Notes under the pieces: model-generated
The model's database searches: none
Told to the model about the DNA's origin: nothing
What the model saw: only the letters and a program-made list of their open reading frames with translations
Part shown: piece after piece, positions 12,701-25,121 of the stretch
Layout of the letters: every line of letters begins with the position of its first letter
How positions within the stretch are numbered: the stretch's first letter is position 1
From: Cheiracanthium punctorium
Taxonomy: Eukaryota; Arthropoda; Arachnida; Araneae; Cheiracanthiidae
NCBI GenBank assembly: GCA_038373885.1
Contig: JAWZYV010012242.1
Span: 149,092-213,091 of the forward strand
Direction of reading: 5' to 3'
DNA: 64,000 bases
Made by a program: the position numbers and the translations under genes

Positions 12701-13114
12701 ACATCCTATCATTTATCGGTTACACAATAACCCTGGCCCCTCCTTCTCTTGAAAGGTGCGGACCCCTACCCTCCCAGTCCTGGCCTGCTAAGATTTAACG
12801 ATAGTTAAAAATCAGTCATTTCTAAAATTTCGTATTTATCTGCGAATTTACAAATTTTTTTGAAAATCTTAGGGGAGATGAAAGCCTGCTAGGTAGGGAT
12901 CAGCCCCGTTGACCCCGTCTGGTTACGGCCCTGGGTTTTCTTCTTCATTTTCTTTTAATCTTCCTTAAATGGGGTTTGACGTTTTACGCGAAAACAGGAA
13001 ATTCGAAAAGTATATACAGGTATGTTTCATAGGTTTAGCTCATAACCTTAGTGCCACCTAGTAAAAATGTCTTAAAATATACTCTGGTAAAAATAGTTCT
13101 CACAAGCTTCTTAT
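9722..13114. other. long AT-rich region without recognised gene
   Basis: About 3.4 kb with no convincing exon. A single hAT-like right end (GGTTACGGCCCTG, ending at 12934) resembles the CAGGG(C/G)CGTA(A/G)CC termini of other hATs here, but no matching left end was identified. Very AT-rich palindromic sequence occurs at 12545-12665. Confidence 0.5.
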
Positions 13115-13291
13115 GCGAGACGGAAAATTCTCGCGAGAAATCTCGCGCGAGACAAGACTCTGTCTCGTCTCGCAAAATATTTCCTTTCTCGTCTCGCATC
13201 ACGTCTCGCAAAAAATTGTCTGTCTCGTCTCGCGAGACGATGCGAGAACGCGAGACAATGCGAGATTTCTCGCGTCTCGCGTCCATCCCTA
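13115..13291. mobile_element. hAT MITE fragment with CTCGTCTCGC repeats
   Basis: Dense GTCTCGTCTCGC/GCGAGAC motifs in both orientations end at GCGTCCATCCCTA (13279-13291). This is the terminus of the intact MITE at 23238-23381. The left TIR was not found, so this copy is truncated or its left end has diverged. Confidence 0.65.
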
Positions 13292-13599
13292 GGCCCGGCC
13301 CTCATACTTGATAATCCAAACAAAACTAATTCCCAGTAGCCCCCCCCCCAAAAAAAAAAAAAACCAGTTCAAAATAAAGTACATGCATCATTTACTTTAT
13401 TTTGAAAGTGTTATCTGTAGACAAAAAAAGTGCTCCTGTCTGTATGGGAGTAAACCAAACAGTTTTGCAGCTGCGTAGGAAATCGAGCGTCGCTTCTTGA
13501 ATTGAATTCCTGTTTTGATTTTATATTTTATACACTTACCATTAGAAAATCTACGCCGCCAACATTTTTTCGCTGAAGGATCGGTTTGGCCAGGAAGAA

Positions 13600-13726
13600 A
13601 GAAAGGCCATAGGCTGGTCCGGTTCGGCCCGGCTTCTAGAAAGGTGACGGGCCCCGGCAACAGCCCGTTCCGCGGGCCGGGCCGGGTACGGGGCTCTGGC
13701 CAGGCCCGGGCCCGTGCAGATCTCTA
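13600..13726. mobile_element. GC-rich hAT-like terminal fragment
   Basis: A GGCCCGG/CCGGGCC-rich stretch ends in CCCGTGCAGATCTCTA. The same terminus (CCCGTGCAGGTCTCTA) closes the neighbouring element at 13956, so the two belong to one family. The left boundary is uncertain. Confidence 0.5.
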
Positions 13727-13840
13727 AGGTCGATAGGTCAATATTTTTCAGGCATTTTACAGTATGCAAAGTTATTAATATTAACTTTTTTATTGGTTGC
13801 AGGAAGGCGAAAAAAAAAATATATATATATATATATACTC

Positions 13841-13956
13841 TAGACACGGGTCTGGCCCGGTCCGTTAACAACAGATTTATGAATCCAGTACCCGTACCCG
13901 GTCCCGGCCCACAAGACTGGCTGGGCCGGGCTTCCACAGGCCCGTGCAGGTCTCTA
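13841..13956. mobile_element. GC-rich hAT-like MITE
   Basis: The left end TAGACACGGGTCTGGCCCGG faces the right end CCCGTGCAGGTCTCTA, and their outer bases are imperfectly complementary. It is rich in CCCGGTCCCGGCCC-type motifs. No clear 8-bp duplication was seen; a (TA)n microsatellite abuts the left side. Confidence 0.5.
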
Positions 13957-14871
13957 CAGAGCATTTCCTGTTGGCGGTTGACACTTGAGAAAGGCCTCGA
14001 AACAGTCCTTAATATTAAGTGAATAAAAAATCGTTTCGAATTTCAATCTTTCATTCGCATATAAGTACTGTGTTTAGAAAACGCCAGACTGAACAAAAGG
14101 GTATACTCATCAACACTTAGATCCTGATGTTTTAATTTTCATGCTTGATATTTTCTCCCCGTAAATGTCTGTGCCCTTAAAGAAGTTTTTGATTTTTGCT
14201 ATTTAAAAAAAAAAAAAAATCTACATTTTCCAGTTAGTCATTTTTTTTTTCTTCCGGGTTTTTCTGTGCGTGAGAGATACAGGATCTAAAGTCTTTGATA
14301 CAAAGGGAGTGGGGAGACACGTTTTGCCCCCGGCCAAACGCAAAGGCAGTCGGTAGCATTCAAGGTCAGATCATTATGGAACGTGCCAAAGAAGAAAGAA
14401 ACAAATGAGCCATGGTTCGGCTTCCCTTTTCTGTGCACCCTTTATCAAAGGAAAGGTCGTAAATAAATCCTCTCGTTTTCAACCTGGGTGAAATTGGCTC
14501 AGCTGGATCTCTGTGGAGAAAGAAAGTAGGAAGTGGACGAGAATGGGAGAAGGAAAATTTTCTTTCTTTCTGTTAAAAAGGCTTCAACAGTGTGATGGGG
14601 TTGCCTAAAACTAAATTTTTTAGTAAGAAACCACTCGTCGTTTATTAGTCAACTCTTTCTTTTCTAGCAGGGACTCGTTTAGGTACGGTATACAAAATTT
14701 ATCTAAATACTGATTGCGAAAGTAAGTCAAGTACACGAGAAAGAGCTTATTTTTTGACTCCACTCTTTTCCAAGTGACAAAAATAGCTAAACGTGGATTT
14801 TAGGCATGGAAGCCTCGTTTGCAAATATTCCATACAGTGCCAGAGGACTGGCATGGCAAACGGGGCCACTG
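13957..14871. other. unassigned spacer
   Basis: No exon or repeat boundary recognised. Poly-A and poly-T tracts occur near 14205 and 14240. Confidence 0.45.
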
Positions 14872-15441
14872 CCCAGGGCCCACCGATTTGAGGGCCCAAA
14901 AATCTTACATCTCACACTTTTATAATTTTACAATCAAATGGCAAAGCATCAAAAATTTCAAATCTTAAAGGATTCTTTCATTATAAAGTATGAACCATGA
15001 AATTTATTCAAATTTACATTCGTATAAATTAAACTTATTTTTAATTCTTCGAAATGCTCTAGAGTCAGTATAGCATACCAATATGTAGGAAAAAAATAGA
15101 TTTTCAAAAGAGTATTTTTAATGTTAAAAAATAGCAAAATGTTTTAATTATTGGCTATTTCTAAGAAATATTGACAAAAATGACTGTTTACAAAAAGCGG
15201 TTGTATTCCGTACAGGTTAGCCACTGTGATATAGCATTTCGATGTAACGTTTAACTATGTGTTTCTTTGACTTCATGTAACTATATATATATTTTTTTTT
15301 TATTCAGAATACTTAAAATTTTTGTTTGGAAGGGGTAAGATATTTAAAACTTTCAGTATAAAACAATCGCGATCTTTTTTTTTAAGGGGGAGGTTAAAAC
15401 AACGGGCCCCATTTTTTTTCTTCTGACCGGGGCCCACAGTT
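14872..15441. mobile_element. probable DNA transposon with GGGCCC-rich ends
   Basis: Left flank motifs CACTGCCCAGGGCCCACC and GAGGGCCC oppose right flank motifs GGGCCCCATT and CCGGGGCCCACAGTTG. Between them lies about 450 bp of AT-rich sequence. This layout is like hAT MITEs with a GGGCCC subterminal, but no target duplication was confirmed and the ends are approximate. Confidence 0.4.
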
Positions 15442-15800
15442 GTTTGGATCGGGCTCCGATTCCATATTCCAATATTCTGTTCCCTCGAAAGTCCCCGGTA
15501 AAGCCGGGTCTAGTCGAAAATCCATGTCATCACGCGCCCGTTCCCGTAAGAACGTGGAAAGGGAAGCGGCCTCCGAATGGGCTCGTGGTTGGGAGGGTGA
15601 ACTCCTCTCTCGGCGGGACTGCTGCGGGACCGTGTACGCTCATCTGTCGTAGCTCCTTCGTGTTGAAACGATACCTGTGGGGGTGCCGGTTGTTCCCTCG
15701 TGCGGAATGGGTTCGACTTTCCACTTTGGGGCTCATTCCAATGGAAGCCGTCCTCTATCGGGGATCTGGCAGCCCTTCACGGTTGCCATAGGTCACTAAA
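15442..15800. other. GC-rich island of unknown nature
   Basis: About 350 bp are markedly more GC-rich than the surroundings and are open in several frames on both strands (plus-strand frames 15444-15791 and 15440-15652; minus-strand frame 15736-15530). No domain or splice signal is recognised. It could be an unrecognised exon, a GC-rich transposon interior or a gene-derived insertion. Confidence 0.3.
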
Positions 15801-16199
15801 AACAACAGCACTCTTTCAATTGTTTAAAATAATGGGGAGGGGAGAAAAATTTACGTGCCATTTCAGGGTCGTCTTTTGGTAATGATCCCATTTTTTCCGT
15901 CTTCAATTTGTAGAAAACATAACTAATCTATGAACGCGCATCCTTATTCATTATTAAAAATGCTTACGGCAGAAAACGAGCTACTCCACTCAAGCTATTA
16001 AAACACAATACATTATGAATGCCATTTAGAATCCATCTTGAATCCCGTTCATGCTCTTTCCCTTTCATTAGCAACTGCATTCCCCGAAAATATCTGCAAT
16101 ACTTCGCGTCGAAGAATCGAGTTTTGGATGAGAGAAAAAGAGTTTGGAATCACTCGTAACTTATATAATTGGAAACCCATCCAAAGGATGAGTTATGTA
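15801..16199. other. unassigned spacer
   Basis: No recognisable feature. Confidence 0.4.
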
Positions 16200-18115
16200 C
16201 AGCTGCGGAAAAAAAAAGGCCCACTTGCTCTTTATTTCGCCGTCGTTCGTCGTATAGCAAAGTTATATAGACCCTTCGTTTGCAAATAACGCGTACTTTA
16301 ATGGACTATTCATTTAATTTGCAGAAGGGGCCGTCTTCCTATTGAATTCTGCATCCACTTCGTTTTTCTCAAGGGCAACCCCCTATTTTGACTTTATTAT
16401 ACGAAAGAAAACCTTCCAATGACCCTCAATATAAATTCTCACCCATTTTCTACGATCCTTTCCGGAGATATTCCGAATTCATTTTTGCGCGTTTTTAAGG
16501 GACTTTCTGCAAATTGAAAAACGCTATGGGTAGGTTCCGAACTTTTCGCCTTTCATTTATTTCGCTTGCGAGAATTAAAAGAAATGAATATTATTTTCAA
16601 GGAAAATAGTGTTCCCATCTCTCTTAAAGTTTTTTTGTACTGAGAATATCAAGGGTAGAATAGAATATTGAGTCTGTGGTCCAAAGGACCCGTGAGTTCA
16701 TCACTTCCTGGGTTCGTACACATGATTTAAGGGAAAAATGCAAAATGACTGCTAAGGATTTTGAAAATCTTTGTAATTTTGAAATTGTTATTCAGTGTTT
16801 CCCTAGATGTTTCTCTTAGACAGCTGAAATGTTGGCAGGAGTGAGAGGCTGCTCCCTGCTCTTCTGACTACAAGCATGAATATTGCTCGACTCAGCTAGG
16901 GTCGAACTTGAAGAATGGTTTCATGATTGAAAATTTATTTGTTTGAATTTCATGTAAAAAACGCAATTACTTTTTTGCAGACCCAATATTATCACCGTGT
17001 TTGTTATTTCACTTTCTTCATTTAATTCTATCGCCTGCAATCTGCAATATTCTTAAGACTTTTGGCGGTATTTTAATTTATAGTTAGATGAAAATTTTTT
17101 TACAGAAAAACGTGATTTTGAATGTTTGATAAAGTATGGGGAATTCCAAAGACCTCATGTTTCCGATATTAAAAAAGGTCACATTCATGCCTGGTAAAGT
17201 TGAGGATGTTAGTTTTTCATAAATAGGACGTTGTATTAGAAGACATACATCTACTGCATCTAATTCTATAGCTGGAAAATATTTTATTTGGGGGAATAGG
17301 GTAGCGGACGCAACAATACACGCTTTATAGAATCCCCAACAAACTGTAAAAACCTCTAATTTATTGGCTTCAAAATTTGATATTTTTAATACTGGTATCT
17401 TTTACTGTGTTTTTGCACAAAATAAATCTAATTTACATTTATTTTATGCAATTTAAAAAAAAATTTCACTTAATAAATTTATATAGGGTCCCTTAACTCA
17501 TGAAAATAACACATTTTATTGAATATAAATTAAACTACCGAACGTAAAAAATTGAAATTTTGCACAGCCGTGTAATATTAATTTCTGCATCTATTTCCAT
17601 CGAAATTTGGGTAGGTCGCTATTCATAATTTTTTTTAATATTAATTTAATAATTCATAATTCATATTAATGATTTATTAAAAATCATAATAACATTAAAT
17701 TATGTTTGGGTCGTTTAGTTCTAATAGGGCGAATAAAAATCAGCTTCTTACGACCAATATTATATGAGATATGAATTGAAGTATGAAAAAATATTTTAAC
17801 ATAGGGGGGCGGAGATTTTGGGTGCTCATAACTCACTCATTTTCTGTCCAAATTTAATTGAAAATGGGTGTCCGGGGTTACCAGGACCGGGGTTACCAGG
17901 AGCTTAATTTTTGAAATAGGAAGTGAAATCTAGGGGTTGCTATTGAGAAAAAAAAAGTTGGTGCGAATTTTAATAGGTAGATGGCCCCTTGTGCAATTTT
18001 TATGCATAGCAAATTAAAGTGTGCGTCCATCGTAAACGATTGGTATCTGTAACTTTGCTGTGCGACGAACGACGGCCGAAAAATACACAAGTGGGCCATT
18101 TTTTTTCCGCAGCTG
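16200..18115. mobile_element. Tc1/mariner-type element, 1.9 kb, ~110-bp TIRs
   Basis: The left end CAGCTGCGGAAAAAAA and right end TTTTTTTTCCGCAGCTG are each flanked by TA (16198-16199, 18116-18117). The inverted arms (about 16200-16315 and 18000-18115) share GGCCCACTTG, GCCGTCGTTCGTCG and AGCAAAGTTA. CAGCTG-GG-AAAA ends with a TA duplication are typical of Tc1-like elements. The interior keeps no recognisable transposase. Confidence 0.85.
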
Positions 18116-18384
18116 TACATGAAATGGTTTTGAAACCAAGTTAGAAAAATGTTCGTTTTAAGCTGTTTACCAGAAAAGGATCGAGTCAGATACTATCCGA
18201 GTCTGCATTTTGTATTCCGCGTGGGATAAATTATGGAATAACGACTCACCGTCGGAAATAGACCCCATGTTTTAGCAATATAGACGCATCCATTATTATC
18301 TCTTTTAGACGAGGTATTTGGAATATCTATAAAAATACTTCTCAATAAGACATTCAGACTATGGGATGTATCCTAAATGATATC

Positions 18385-18714
18385 TTAACCCTTTAACGCG
18401 CAGTGTTCCCGCTCTGGGAACACCCAACTCTTACGTTTGGACTGTTGCCAGTGACGAAGAATAGATTTCATTTCTATAAAAAGAGTGGCGGGTGACCGAG
18501 CTCCACGGGAATCCCTTACTTTTGAGCACGTCCTTTCCCGTCCAAAAAGGGTCACGATTCTTTTGAACAGCACTGACACCTGCTGAAAAATGGAAGAATG
18601 CGAGAACAGCTCGATAGATTGCCCCATGCTGAAAAAAGGGCAGCCGTTGTCATCGCGATGGCAACGACTGTCCTTTTTCCAGCATTGGGAAAGGGTTGCG
18701 CCTCCAAGAGTTAA
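18385..18714 (+). mobile_element. pB-FB MITE, short internally deleted form, locus 3
   Basis: It runs from TTAACCCTTTAACGCGCAGT to the terminal TTAA at 18711-18714 and carries the subterminal hairpin GTGTTCCC/GGGAACAC. Only about 35 bp of each inverted arm remains: GCCGTTGTCATCG joins directly to CGATGGCAACGAC. The whole middle of the foldback, including the central palindrome, has been removed almost symmetrically. Confidence 0.9.
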
Positions 18715-19108
18715 AGGCTACCGCTCTATATTATTGTCCTATTTCTTTTTACCTTATTCTTGAGTCTAATTTGTAACGTTACGCTCGTACATGGCATTCG
18801 GCACGCAATATCTTACGGAACCGTTGAACCTACTTGAAAGGCGTTCTGATGACTCGTACGAATTTGTTTTAGAGGATTTGCGTGTTCATGATTTCGCGTT
18901 ACGTGAAAAGCTCAAAAATCTACTTTTCACAGAAATTCAAACGTTTTGAAAAAGGTTCGTGGTCGCTTCCTCTTATTCTTTTCAAAGGGAGAGGAAAATC
19001 CATTATGATAAACGCTTGAAGCATCCGAAAAATCAGCTACACGATGAATATTAAAATAGGGATTCAGCGGAATTTCGGAGTGGAAGACAGGTTCATTGTC
19101 CAGGATGG
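18715..19108. other. unassigned spacer
   Basis: No recognisable feature. Confidence 0.4.
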
Positions 19109-19265
19109 CCATAGCTGCCAACTCTTCCGGATTTTTCGGAAGGTTTCTCGCCACAATCTTTCAACAGTTTTACTTTGGATTCAAATTTTGGACTTATTTT
19201 AAGTTTAAACAGAGCTCAGTAAAAATGAGTGGCGGAAAATCTTCCGGAAGAGTGGGCAGCTATGG
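19109..19265. repeat. 157-bp inverted-repeat unit, probable MITE
   Basis: CCATAGCTGCCAACTCTTCC (19109 onward) is inverted at 19244-19265 with one mismatch in 22 bases, around a spacer of about 113 bp. No clear target duplication was seen, so the superfamily is unassigned. Confidence 0.55.
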
Positions 19266-20286
19266 ATGTCTGAGCAAAAACCAAACGGCCGATATCTTAC
19301 TGCGATCATTATTATCTATTATACTAACGCTTTAAAAGGACAAGATTTAATGCTTCTATTTATTTTTTAGGAATCATTCGAAATGAAAGCACCGCAGTTT
19401 GTCCTAACCTACTAGGAGATTCAGGTGGTTGATACATCTCGTTCGTAGTCGCGGACGAAGAGAGTGTTACGAATTTCTGGGTCTTTCTGCCGTTCACTGT
19501 TAAAAATAGTTTCAAATTCATATTTTACGCCTTCAATGGTTCAACTTTGCACTTCGTTGTACCCCATTCGGTTCACTAGAAGGCGAGATACGCGGGGTTC
19601 CCCATGGGTTAGCACAGTGCATTCTAGAAATCTCGAGAAATAGGGTCCTACTCCTTCGCTCACCTCACTTTTGGGGACTTATTTTTGGCGCCCCATTGAG
19701 AGATATTTCGCCCAAAAGTCGCCAAGCCTGGCGACATTTCGGACATTGCGGGTATTTTTCCAATGGGGCCTGTAAAGGAGTTTCTCCCGCATTAACATAA
19801 CAACGCATTCATAGTTTTATAGGACTCTATCGCGTCCTCCAAATTTGAGCTTTACGGGGATCCTTCGAGAAATAGTTTATGCCAGACTTTTCGGGTAGCT
19901 TCTGCGACACCCACGAATACAGGCATGAGACCTCCAGTCAGTTGTCATCGAGCTTTCGATGAGTGGGTACGCTGCATCGCTCTGTGAAGGGTGCTGTACT
20001 TTGTTTGCCTATTGAAGCCTTGTTTTAAAGTGCTGCGTGTTCATTCTTCATCGCTGAGTCTTGATTTCCCTCGTCAGTTTCCACCGAGTGGTTGCCTGTG
20101 GAAATGTTTTATTTTGTTGTTGTGTGTTTGTTAAATACAGCATTTGTGAAGGCTCCTGTAATAAGCGGACTGTTAGAAGCCCGATACTGGCTGATTGTGA
20201 ATGTGAACATTTCTGCAAGCAATAAAGTTCGTGTTTCATCCTGACAAACGCACTCTTGACTAGAACTGGCTACACCTACTGCGACT
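19266..20286. other. unassigned region with a small foldback
   Basis: No exon recognised. At 19689-19769 GGCGCCCCATT...AGTCGCCA faces TGGCGACATT...AATGGGGCC, an imperfect 80-bp hairpin with matching outer and inner segments. It could be a tiny MITE. Confidence 0.4.
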
Positions 20287-20339
20287 TGCAAGAACCGAGC
20301 AAGTTTCTGACGAAGGCAGAAACTTGCTCGGTTCTTGCA
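20287..20339. repeat. perfect 23-bp stem hairpin
   Basis: TGCAAGAACCGAGCAAGTTT... at 20287-20309 is repeated as an exact reverse complement at 20317-20339, with the 7-nt loop ACGAAGG. No TA or other duplication flanks it. It could be a recent local inversion-duplication, the core of a collapsed transposon, or a structured RNA. Confidence 0.8.
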
Positions 20340-20643
20340 GAGTTTCCTGTAACACTACTTTGGCTCGCGTATCCATTGCTCCCGCGATGTGTCAGCGATC
20401 GAAAAAAAGTTAGAACACCAACCATCGGACAATATCAATGGGAGGTCACTTTGAACTCGGAACGTGTTCCTGAATCAATGAAATCTAAGAGTAGCGTCCA
20501 CTAAACATCCATTCTACCAAGCATAAAAGTGGTCTATTAACTCTAAAAGTAGTCTATTTTCCTCTGCCATTTGAGTGGAATGGCCTCCTAACTGAGCTTG
20601 TGAGCTCCGGAACATTTCATGCGGCGATATTTCTCAAACTCCG

Positions 20644-20830
20644 GGTTGTAGAGTGGCTAAGAAGCATTCTATCACACCGGATTCGATTCCCGGCATGGTC
20701 ATTTCGTCTATTCCCTTCACAAGAGGCAATACCTATGAGGTGCCTTCAGAATAGTGACCCGTATTTCGGGCCTTAGTAGTGGCAAATGACTGAAGGTCGA
20801 GTGACCCATTTCTTAAACTATGAAAGCGAG
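20644..20830 (+). mobile_element. tRNA-derived SINE
   Basis: A Pol III A-box-like GTGGCTAAGAAGC (about 20652) and B-box GGATTCGATTCC (20679-20690) are spaced as in a tRNA, followed by a non-tRNA body. The arms do not fold as a functional tRNA, so SINE is preferred. The 3' end is approximate. Confidence 0.65.
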
Positions 20831-23237
20831 AGAAAAGGCAGACATTTATAAAAGGATCTTATGATGTTTGTTCCAACGATGGACCTTTATTGAAGGAGTC
20901 CCGCCTGTTCAGACAGGTCGAAAAGTATCTTCGATGAGTGCTTTAATAATATGGAAGAATGAGTGTGTTAACCAAGACTCTATACCATTCAAAATTTAAA
21001 TTTTATAAGTCAATACCATTCTAGTTTAACCTTAATATTTTTAAGCTCGGAAGAAATTTTAGAAGCTCTATGCACCCAGATGAAATTTATTATACACAAA
21101 AAAGCCCGTCTATTTTGAAAGAACCCCTTTACGTAAATGGAAACCGCTAGACATTTTAGTTTAAAAACGCCTATTTAAACAACGTTTTTTTTTATATCAG
21201 CTTCTTTTATAGGAACGAAGGTAAACAGAATGAGATCGATGGGCGCAAGAAATTTTCCTAGCTGGCAGTCTTTCATTGTACTTAATTTATGTAATACAGA
21301 ACTTTAAAAAAAAAATCCTCTTTTCACCTTCGCATCCACTGGGCACCGAAACTGAATGATTATTTTTAAAGACAGATTTGTAAAAATGACAATTTTTTTT
21401 CGACTTCTCCTATTCCGTACTATTCTCCTAATAGAGAATTCATTTATGCTGCGTATGTTGACAAAACACTTTTTGAATTGAAACTGGTTGAGAATTCATG
21501 TTGCGTGTGCATGCTTTACATACCTCATGAATTAAAAATGTGACATTGTAATGCGAGACTGCATTTTCGGAGAACTGTGATTTAAATTTTACTGTTAACA
21601 ACTGCGAACTTTTGGATAGGTATGCTTCAAGAGGATGTTCAAATGGGACGATCTTTGCATTTGTTACTTTTTAAAAAAGTAATTTCGGCTATTTTAATCT
21701 TAAGAAACACAGCCACAATAAATAAATAAATAATAAATAGAAATTAAAAAACCAAGGATTTTAGTTAAGTTTCGCTATAATTTATGGCTTCAAAAGTATA
21801 GCCTGGATTATGTCCGAATACGGAATCAAGATGGGAGAGTGGATCGACTGTTTTAGGAGGGAGCGTGGTTGTAAAAATGTGTTTTCTCTCTTGTCTTGGA
21901 TAATAGGAAAATAATCTCCTTCACTTTCAAGAGAGAAAAGCCCTTGTTACACTACCGATACTGATGGAAATGCCTACTTCTACTAGAAACTAAGAAACTG
22001 GATGTATAAGTTTAAAATTTATGGTCGGAGAGTCGTTGGCTCATTATTTATCTTAGAATATGTTTTTCATGATCATTGATAAAATTTCTCTTTTTTCGCC
22101 TATTTTCATCTTCCTTTTTTTTCTAATTTGCCCAGATATTTTAGTTTCATTCATTGAATTCACCTCTTAAGCCTCGCTCCCGTCCAATTCAAGGGCAAAG
22201 TTTTCTCCCTCTCTCTCATTCGTCCGTGATATTGCCGGGCAATAGTTATCCAATGTTATGCGCCGGGCAGATAAGAGCATTTCAATTCATACGCACGGAT
22301 TTTTTTATTTTACAAAACAGATGACACTACCAGACTATTTTTAACTTAATAGTTTATTTTTAAACAGATAATAGTAGCACTCCAATACGTGTATTTGTGA
22401 TATGCATTGTGCAATCTGAGCTCACTTTAACTGATGTTCAAAGAATACAGATATTTATTTATTGCACAAAGTTTAATAAAATTCTACTTTAGTGTTGAAA
22501 GCATCTATTTTTAATGATTCCCCGCTTACTAGAAAACACATTCAGTCACAATAACCCTGAATGTTGGCTATTCCTAGAAATTTAACATTTTACTTTCACG
22601 CTAAAAAAATGTCCGAAACCTTAAAATAATTACATACATTGTACATGCACATATTTTTATACAAATTTATGGAAATAAAAATATAGGCACTTTTAGGATC
22701 GTTTTCTTGAAAATAATGCAACGGTTAAGGGGTTAAGGTCATGTCCGTATCTGGTTCTCCAGCTTAGTATGGCGCTGGAGATAGGCCTTGCTACAATCCA
22801 TCTCCTGCTGGTTTTTTCAAGCAACGCTTTGATGTCTCAACCATTCAGACTTTGACAAGAGGCTTCATTTTTTTCTTCGTCTGTATGCAATTAGAACTAC
22901 TCTGAAAATTCCTACTGAATGTTCGTAGGTTTCCAGTGGATCGTAACAGCATTATTGAAATTCAAAAATCCAAGGAACATTGCGCCAGTAGCGTAAGCAC
23001 GGCACGGGCCGCGCAAGTGTATACCCATTTTGATGTTATACAAGTTTAGTTGCAGTCCTTATTCCAGACAGTAAAATAACATTATTTTTAGAAGTAATGT
23101 ACTATTTCTTTGGAGGTAAATGTTAAAAAAATATTTCTATCACACGAAAAATGGATGCTTTCAGATTTCTAACAACTACACTTAAATAAATACTTTGTTT
23201 GCATAAGTTTTTGCCTCGTTTCTTCTCAGTTTGTATG
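20831..23237. other. unassigned AT-rich region
   Basis: About 2.4 kb without a recognised exon, RNA gene or transposon terminus. Confidence 0.45.
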
Positions 23238-23381
23238 TAGGGATGGACGCAAAACAGCCAAAAGCTTTGTCTCGTCTCGCAAAACCCCTATATCGTAATG
23301 TTAAAAATGTCTGACTTGTCTCCCAAAAAAGCTGTCAATCTCTGTCTCGTCTCGCAAAAAATAGTCTCGCATCCATCCCTA
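23238..23381. mobile_element. hAT MITE, 144 bp, TIR TAGGGATGGACGC
   Basis: The left end TAGGGATGGACGC is opposed by the right end GCATCCATCCCTA. The flanking 8-mers are TTTGTATG (23230-23237) and ATTGTATG (23382-23389), one mismatch. The interior repeats GTCTCGTCTCGCAAAA. Same family as 13115-13291. Confidence 0.85.
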
Positions 23382-23389
23382 ATTGTATG

Positions 23390-24156
23390 CGTCGGTATTA
23401 TTCATGTACGCATTTTTGCGAACTTTTTAATCATTGCCTTAACGTATAATGATTCACCTTTTTACGTTAAGGGCTGATATTTAGGAACTTGAATATACCT
23501 AATAACGAATTGGGTGATTCAAGATAATCAATAAATGATACAATAGAAGGCTAAAAAACAAATACATTTCACGGACTGACTAGTTTATAATCTATTAGTT
23601 GCTGAAAAAGAAGTATGAGCAATGAAACAACCTATCAAGATAACTCGCGATAAGATACTGTTTTAATCAGCCAGCTTCATTTGAATCACAAAATGACACG
23701 TTTTTGATTGCGTGGTTAAGTACGCTTTGCTAAGTACAAGTAGCTCATCAGGATTCTGTGGAAGTACATCCTAGAAGAAAAGTAATTCTGAGTCTGGGAA
23801 AAGAAAGATCCTTAAATGATCTAAAGACGCAGAATCGAATTAGAAGCTGATAAAGAACACCCAGCTGGAACCTAAGCGTCCATTCTTAGGAAGCAAGCTT
23901 GTTACTTATTAAGATGCAGAAAGTAAGAACTAGAAGTCATTATCGCCAGATATTCGTTGGCGGAATCTACTATCTAGCATTTTAGTCTGTTCATTTTATC
24001 TGAACGAATAGATAAAATTGAGCTGCTTTCAGATACGGGAGGAAAAAATTATGTTCAGTTCAATGCTATGGAATATTTGAAAAACTAAACTCAATTACAA
24101 AATTATTTACTCAATTACTCAAAAAATAAAATTTTCTGATGACGAGACTCAAACCA
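23390..24156. other. unassigned spacer
   Basis: No recognisable feature. Confidence 0.4.
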
Positions 24157-24694
24157 TAGGGGAGGGGGGACAGAGTGGGACAATTTTTAGTTGTTTTAAA
24201 ATAATTTCCTTTCTTTTAATTAAAACTAAAAATCCAATGCAGAACGATATTTTCAAAACTCTTAGCTTTCATTGGTTTTTCTTCAGAATTTATCCTTATT
24301 TTATTCTTTGAAAAAAAGTTAATTTTTAAAGCGTATTCAAGTTGTCACATTGCGGCTCTTTGTGGGGCACAATGGGACAGGGATTGAGGTACAGTGGGGA
24401 CAATGAGTAAGACATACGAAATCAGATTTATTTGCAACACATTACGACTACTATAATTAAATACAGGCTGAGATAGTCAACAAAGACGATATGAAAGCAG
24501 ATTTAAGCCTAAAAAATAGTCTTATGCTGAAACACATTTAAAAGTTGCAATATTCTTGGCTCAACAATGTTGGATGAATTGAAAATAGTAAAATAACATC
24601 CAATGAAATAGTCAATGGTAAGAAAATGTTTGCAAAAGTTCATTTTATCATCGAATAAGATCGAAAGTCTACTGGAAATGAGAACTGTGTCAGT

Positions 24695-25121
24695 CAGTGC
24701 CGGATTGAGAGGTGAGGAAGCCCTGGAGCAACAAAGAAGTGCAATCATTTTTCAAACAAAAGTTAAAGAATATTTTCGACTACCTGCGTGGTGCAGTCTT
24801 CAGCGTTAACACAGCCTTGTTGTCCAGATTCGATTTCCGGTGGAGGTAGATTTACTCCAAAAATATCTACTTCTCTATTTCTTGTCTGGTGTTGTACTCT
24901 TAATAGAACGTCGATATAGGTTGCAACGAATACCATTCAATGCCAGTAGTGCGCGGAAAGTGCACAACAGACAGTTGCTTTGTATCTGAAACCTTTGGGG
25001 AGAAAAACCGTGACGTTACTTTTTAATGATTCGGTGTTTGTAGGAAATTTTACGTAAAAATGTCTATTGTGGGATGTCCAAGGGCTACAGTCCCGGTTGC
25101 CCTCCCTTAAATCCGGCCCTG
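24695..25121. mobile_element. hAT-like MITE, TIR CAGTGCCGGATT
   Basis: CAGTGCCGGATTGAGAG on the left is the imperfect inverse of CTTAAATCCGGCCCTG on the right. CAG(T/G)GCCGGATTTA ends are a common animal hAT type. The flanking 8-mers do not match cleanly, so the call rests on the TIRs. It lies inside the 24157-25605 element. Confidence 0.6.
24786..24905 (+). mobile_element. tRNA-derived SINE fragment
   Basis: A-box-like GTGGTGCAGTCTTCAGCG (about 24788) and B-box-like AGATTCGATTTCC (24826-24838) at tRNA-like spacing, then a unique tail. It lies inside the hAT-like MITE. End approximate. Confidence 0.5.

Noticed and set aside
12750..12934. Complete hAT element
   Set aside because: Only a right-type end (GGTTACGGCCCTG) is present; no inverted partner or 8-bp duplication could be found.
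13035..13323. Arg/Asp-rich open frames
   Set aside because: They are translations of GTCTCGTCTCGC-type MITE repeats.
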